Made by a program: the position numbers and the translations under genes
Shown: piece after piece, positions 6,167 through 9,024 of the stretch
Numbering within the stretch: position 1 is the first letter of the stretch
How the letters are laid out: the number at the start of each line of letters is the position of its first letter
Assembly: GCA_902803685.1 (NCBI GenBank)
Contig: CADCQR010000005.1
Location: forward strand, 1-9,024
Source: an uncultured Erysipelotrichaceae bacterium
Lineage (GTDB): Bacteria > Bacillota_I > Bacilli_A > RF39 > UBA660
DNA length: 9,024 nucleotides
Direction: 5' to 3'
Notes under the pieces: generated by a model
What the model saw: only the letters and a program-made list of their open reading frames with translations
Told to the model about the DNA's origin: nothing
The model's database searches: none

Positions 6167-7345
6167 TTATCTATTATTCCAGCTACTAGGTAACGATATA
6201 TATCTTGTTGGATTAATTGTACTTCTTTGATATGTGTACCAAGTACAGCCACCACCGCTATTCCAATCACAACTTGTAATTTCAAGATGTAGATGTGGTC
6301 CAGTAGACCAACCTGTTGATCCCATCCTTCCAATCATAGTATATGGAGTTACAATTTGTCCTACACGTATGTTACCAAAAGATCTTAAATGTGCATATGT
6401 TGAATATATATATTGTCCACCAACATTGTGCCTTATTTTTACACATAACGCTCCATACACATCAGTGTATATTTTAAATACTTGGCCTGATGCTATTGGA
6501 TATATTTCTATCGATTTATTTGAGCTTGATAAATCTACACCCATATGGCCACCATATCCAGAATACCATTGTGTAACATAACCATATTCCATGGGTCTAT
6601 AAAACCCATTAGTACTTGGAATGGACGTTGATGAACTCCTTTGTTGAATTCTATACTGACACGCCTGTATATCTTCGGTTTCTCCGCATCCCAAACTTTT
6701 GTAGTAATTAACATTAGATTTTGCAGCTTTTATTTGGTCTTCTAACGCTGGCATAGTTTCTTTTATAGATTTTGAGTCAGCATTGATTCTTTCCTTTTCA
6801 GACTCTAGTTCATTTTCTTTCTTTTTTAAGTCTTTTTTCTTTTCTGATAAAACTTTTTGTCTTTCCTCATTCTTTTTTATTAGTTCTTCAAGTTCTTTCA
6901 TAACTTGTTGATTATATTCTGTTAGCTGTTCAATTACCGACAAGCGATAAATCATGTCTGTAATTGTTTTCGCTCCAAATGCATATTCTAAGTATATATT
7001 ATTACCATCTGATATTTGATAATACTCAATTATTCTCTTGCTTTCTTCACTCTTTTTTTCTATTTCTTTATTGCTCTCATCAATTGCTTCTTGTAATTTC
7101 TCTATCTCTTCTTCAGCAAATTTTATTTCTTTTTCAATCTCAGAAATTCTAATTCTTATTTTTTCTATTTCGGCATCATTGGTAGCTATCCTAGCTTTTT
7201 TTTCTTCAAGTTGAGCTGTATAGTTATTTACCTCATCCTGAAATTCTTTGATAGTCTTGGCATTAGTTTTTATTGGAACATTAAATATACATAGTGTTAA
7301 AGAAGCAACTAATGTAATACAAACAATCTTTTTTACTATTTTCAT
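6167..7345 (-). CDS. Secreted coiled-coil M23 peptidase, probable FtsEX-controlled wall hydrolase
   Basis: A 392-aa extracytoplasmic protein. A signal peptide covers about 1-29 (basic MKIVKK, hydrophobic core, then NAK). Two long Glu/Lys-rich coiled-coil stretches follow at about 32-110 and 140-210, then a Ser-rich linker. An M23 (LytM-type) zinc peptidase domain fills about 245-385. The zinc and catalytic residues are intact: His267 and Asp271 in HMGVD, His319 in YAHL, and His351 and His353 in HLHLE. M23 enzymes cut peptidoglycan cross-bridges. A coiled coil plus a hydrolase domain next to ftsEX matches EnvC of E. coli and PcsB/CwlO of Gram-positives, which FtsX activates through the coiled coil; unlike EnvC, the active site here is complete, so it may cut wall directly. 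The ATG overlaps the ftsX stop by 1 nt (TAATG) with a poor ribosome binding site, implying translational coupling. Two close Cys pairs (220/229, 359/367) may form disulfides. Confidence 0.9.
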   Translation of the reverse strand: MKIVKKIVCITLVASLTLCIFNVPIKTNAKTIKEFQDEVNNYTAQLEEKKARIATNDAEIEKIRIRISEIEKEIKFAEEEIEKLQEAIDESNKEIEKKSEESKRIIEYYQISDGNNIYLEYAFGAKTITDMIYRLSVIEQLTEYNQQVMKELEELIKKNEERQKVLSEKKKDLKKKENELESEKERINADSKSIKETMPALEDQIKAAKSNVNYYKSLGCGETEDIQACQYRIQQRSSSTSIPSTNGFYRPMEYGYVTQWYSGYGGHMGVDLSSSNKSIEIYPIASGQVFKIYTDVYGALCVKIRHNVGGQYIYSTYAHLRSFGNIRVGQIVTPYTMIGRMGSTGWSTGPHLHLEITSCDWNSGGGCTWYTYQRSTINPTRYISLPSSWNNR

Positions 7346-8250
7346 TATACTTTTAAGTACCTCTTAACTGCGCCGGCGCTACCAACCATGCCAACTATTA
7401 TGCCTATTACAATAATTATTCCTGACGCTTGATATATAAATGGTTCTGGTTCTATTAATTTTATGAGTTCTGTAAATATATGTCCTTCATAGCGATTATA
7501 AAACCATAAATATCCATACGTTGTAAATATAACAGGAACTACTGCACCTAACAAACCAAGTATCATACCCTCAATAACAAACGGCGTTTTTATCGTTAAG
7601 TTGCTAGCTCCAACTAATCGCATAATTCCAATCTCTTTTTTTCTTGCATCTATTGTTAATTTGATAGTATTAATTATTAAAAACACAGTAACAACAACTA
7701 ATGCAATTACTACAGCAAAGGTTGCTTTTTCTATAGAAGAGAATGCAGAAATCATCTTATCTACCATTCCTTCTCCATAATTAACAACAGATATCTTACC
7801 TATTTTTTTTATTTTTTCAGCAGTATTTCTGATTTTTTCGGCATCTTTTACTTTTATCTGAAAAGTGTCTTTTAATGGGCTCTCATCATCTTCCCAATTT
7901 TCCAGAACAGCATTAAACACTTCAGACTCTTCTTGCATTTGTTCTTTTACTTTTATCTTATCTTTAAATTCGATAGAATCAATATTCTTGATTTTTTTTA
8001 ATTCTTCTTTTATTGTCTCAATATCATTTTTATCAGCATCTCTTTCAACAAAAACAACGATAGTTAGATCTTTTTCTATTTCTTTAGTAAAATTTTGAAC
8101 ATTAAAAGATGTTAATATTCCTATTGCTACAATTATAAGCGTTATTGTAATACAAGATATTGATGCCAATGAAAGACTAAAGTTTCTTATAACGCTTTTA
8201 AGTGCATCTCTAATACTCCTACCTAACATTCTAAATAGCTTCATCATCAT
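7345..8250 (-). CDS. ftsX: Cell-division ABC complex membrane subunit FtsX
   Basis: A 301-aa membrane protein with the FtsX layout: cytoplasmic N-terminus, TM1 about 24-48, a large extracellular loop about 52-172, TM2 about 175-197, TM3 about 222-248 and TM4 about 275-297. Family signatures include the N-terminal RSIRDALKSVIRN, VVFVERDA at the start of the outer domain, and the RKKEIGIMRLVGAS segment between TM2 and TM3. FtsX does not transport; it passes FtsE ATP hydrolysis to a cell-wall hydrolase outside, here probably the M23 enzyme encoded next. Its start overlaps the end of ftsE by 20 nt. Three ATGs in a row (8250, 8247, 8244) follow AAAGGA, with spacings of 4, 7 and 10 nt, so translation may really begin at 8247; the difference is one residue. 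Confidence 0.95.
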   Translation of the reverse strand: MMMKLFRMLGRSIRDALKSVIRNFSLSLASISCITITLIIVAIGILTSFNVQNFTKEIEKDLTIVVFVERDADKNDIETIKEELKKIKNIDSIEFKDKIKVKEQMQEESEVFNAVLENWEDDESPLKDTFQIKVKDAEKIRNTAEKIKKIGKISVVNYGEGMVDKMISAFSSIEKATFAVVIALVVVTVFLIINTIKLTIDARKKEIGIMRLVGASNLTIKTPFVIEGMILGLLGAVVPVIFTTYGYLWFYNRYEGHIFTELIKLIEPEPFIYQASGIIIVIGIIVGMVGSAGAVKRYLKV

Positions 8251-8929
8251 ATGTTCCTTTCTTTTTATAATTAACTAGATGTCCATCTTTTAATGTAATA
8301 ACTTGTTTTTTCATTTTATTAACTATATCCCTATCATGTGTTGCCATTATAATTGTTGTTCCTCTATTCTTATTAATGTCATCTAGCACCTGCATAACTT
8401 CCATGCTTAACTCATGATCTAGATTTCCCGTTGGCTCATCGCAAAGCAACAATTTAGGATCATTGACTATTGCTCTAGCTATAGCTACTCTTTGCTGTTC
8501 TCCACCCGATAGTTGATCGGGATAATTATGTATTTTATTTTTTAATCCTACATCTTCTAAAGCTTTTAAAACCTTATGTCTAATTTCATCCCTTGGTGCG
8601 CCAATAACCTCTAATGCAAAAGCTACATTTTCATATACCGTTTGCTTTTCTAATAACCTATAGTTTTGAAACACTATCCCAAGTTTTCGTCTTAGTTTAT
8701 AGACCTTTTTATTTCTTAGTTTTGCAACGTCGAGGCCACCAACTATAATTTGGCCCTTGGTAGGCTTTTCTTCGCGATAAAGCATTTTAATAAGTGTACT
8801 CTTTCCACTTCCGGATCCACCAATAACAAAAACAAATGCACCTTTTTCTATTGCTAAGCTTAAGTCATAGATTGCCGTAACTCCATTTTTGTATTTCTTC
8901 TCTACATTTTTTATTCTGATTAGATCCAT
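8231..8929 (-). CDS. ftsE: Cell-division ABC complex ATPase FtsE
   Basis: A 232-aa cytoplasmic ATPase, the usual FtsE length of about 220-230. It holds Walker A GGSGSGKST (37-45), Q-loop Gln88 in VFQNYRLL, signature LSGGEQQR (140-147), Walker B LLLCDEP with catalytic Glu165, and H-loop His198 in ATHD. VFQNYRLLEKQTVYENVAFAL is typical of FtsE as opposed to other small ABC ATPases, and ftsX directly follows. FtsE pairs with FtsX at the membrane and powers hydrolase activation during elongation or division. The ATG has AGGTGG 4 nt upstream (8934-8939). It is the first gene of a four-gene operon. Confidence 0.96.
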   Translation of the reverse strand: MDLIRIKNVEKKYKNGVTAIYDLSLAIEKGAFVFVIGGSGSGKSTLIKMLYREEKPTKGQIIVGGLDVAKLRNKKVYKLRRKLGIVFQNYRLLEKQTVYENVAFALEVIGAPRDEIRHKVLKALEDVGLKNKIHNYPDQLSGGEQQRVAIARAIVNDPKLLLCDEPTGNLDHELSMEVMQVLDDINKNRGTTIIMATHDRDIVNKMKKQVITLKDGHLVNYKKKGTYDDEAI

Positions 8930-8953
8930 AAAACCACCTATCCTTATTTATAT

Positions 8954-8962
8954 ATTGTAACA
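8954..8962 (-). promoter_or_regulatory. Probable extended -10 promoter of the ftsEX operon
   Basis: Minus strand TGTTACAAT: a TG one base before a TACAAT -10 box. The -35 position (TATTTA at 17 nt) is a poor match. It lies just after the U tract of the upstream terminator, so a new start is needed here. RNA would start near 8947, about 18 nt before the ftsE start codon. Confidence 0.55.
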
Positions 8963-8963
8963 C

Positions 8964-9004
8964 AAAAAAAAGCATATAAATAGTATGCACTATAAAAATA
9001 TGCT
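8964..9004 (-). terminator. Intrinsic terminator of an off-window upstream gene
   Basis: Minus strand: an outer 7-bp stem (AGCATAT with ATATGCT), an internal loop, an inner 5-bp stem (ATAGT with ACTAT) and a GCAT loop, followed by eight T (8964-8971). It implies a minus-strand gene ending just beyond the right edge, separate from the ftsEX operon. No coding sequence can be called in the remaining 20 nt. Confidence 0.75.
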
Positions 9005-9024
9005 CATTGTTGATACAAAAGGTT

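Noticed and set aside
1..9024. CRISPR arrays, tRNA or rRNA genes, insertion sequences, phage genes
   Set aside because: No regularly spaced repeats, cloverleaf pattern, transposase or terminal inverted repeats with target duplication were seen; the region reads as chromosomal housekeeping genes.

Overview
The window comes from a low-GC, walled Gram-positive bacterium, most likely an uncultured Bacillota member (Clostridia- or Bacilli-like). The grounds are strong A+T richness, AGGAGG-type ribosome binding sites, intrinsic terminators with long U tracts, and a set of peptidoglycan enzymes (L,D-transpeptidase, FtsEX, M23 hydrolase). No genus can be named from the sequence. Every gene found lies on the minus strand, so transcription runs from high to low coordinates. 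The genes appear to use TGG for Trp and TGA is not read through.

Right to left: a terminator for an off-window gene (8964-9004) is followed by a promoter and a four-gene operon: ftsE, ftsX, a secreted coiled-coil M23 peptidase, and a two-TM protein of unknown function. It ends at a terminator (5073-5110). FtsE overlaps ftsX by 20 nt, ftsX overlaps the hydrolase start by 1 nt, and the fourth gene follows after 32 nt. This fits the known arrangement in which the FtsEX ABC-type complex activates a cell-wall hydrolase across the membrane.

Next comes the most interesting part. A strong promoter (5025-5053) drives a leader of about 180 nt carrying a previously uncalled 29-codon ORF (4903-4992) with a good ribosome binding site, and then an intrinsic terminator (4859-4886). 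Only after that comes the ribosome binding site and TTG start of an ABC exporter half-transporter (3097-4839). Segments of the leader can form mutually exclusive structures: SD sequestration, an antiterminator, and the terminator. This suggests ribosome-mediated transcription attenuation, similar in logic to the leader-controlled bmrCD exporter genes of Bacillus subtilis. That mechanism is inferred from sequence complementarity only.

The exporter ends in a terminator whose 5' arm includes its own last codons and stop. A short gap with an extended -10 promoter then leads to exodeoxyribonuclease III (2304-3050). A zinc-ribbon membrane protein of unknown function follows (1351-2226), ending at a terminator (1277-1305). 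Finally a secreted SH3/YkuD L,D-transpeptidase (60-1133) forms its own single-gene unit, with a near-consensus promoter and a terminator at the left edge. No tRNA, rRNA, CRISPR array, insertion sequence or prophage feature was seen.
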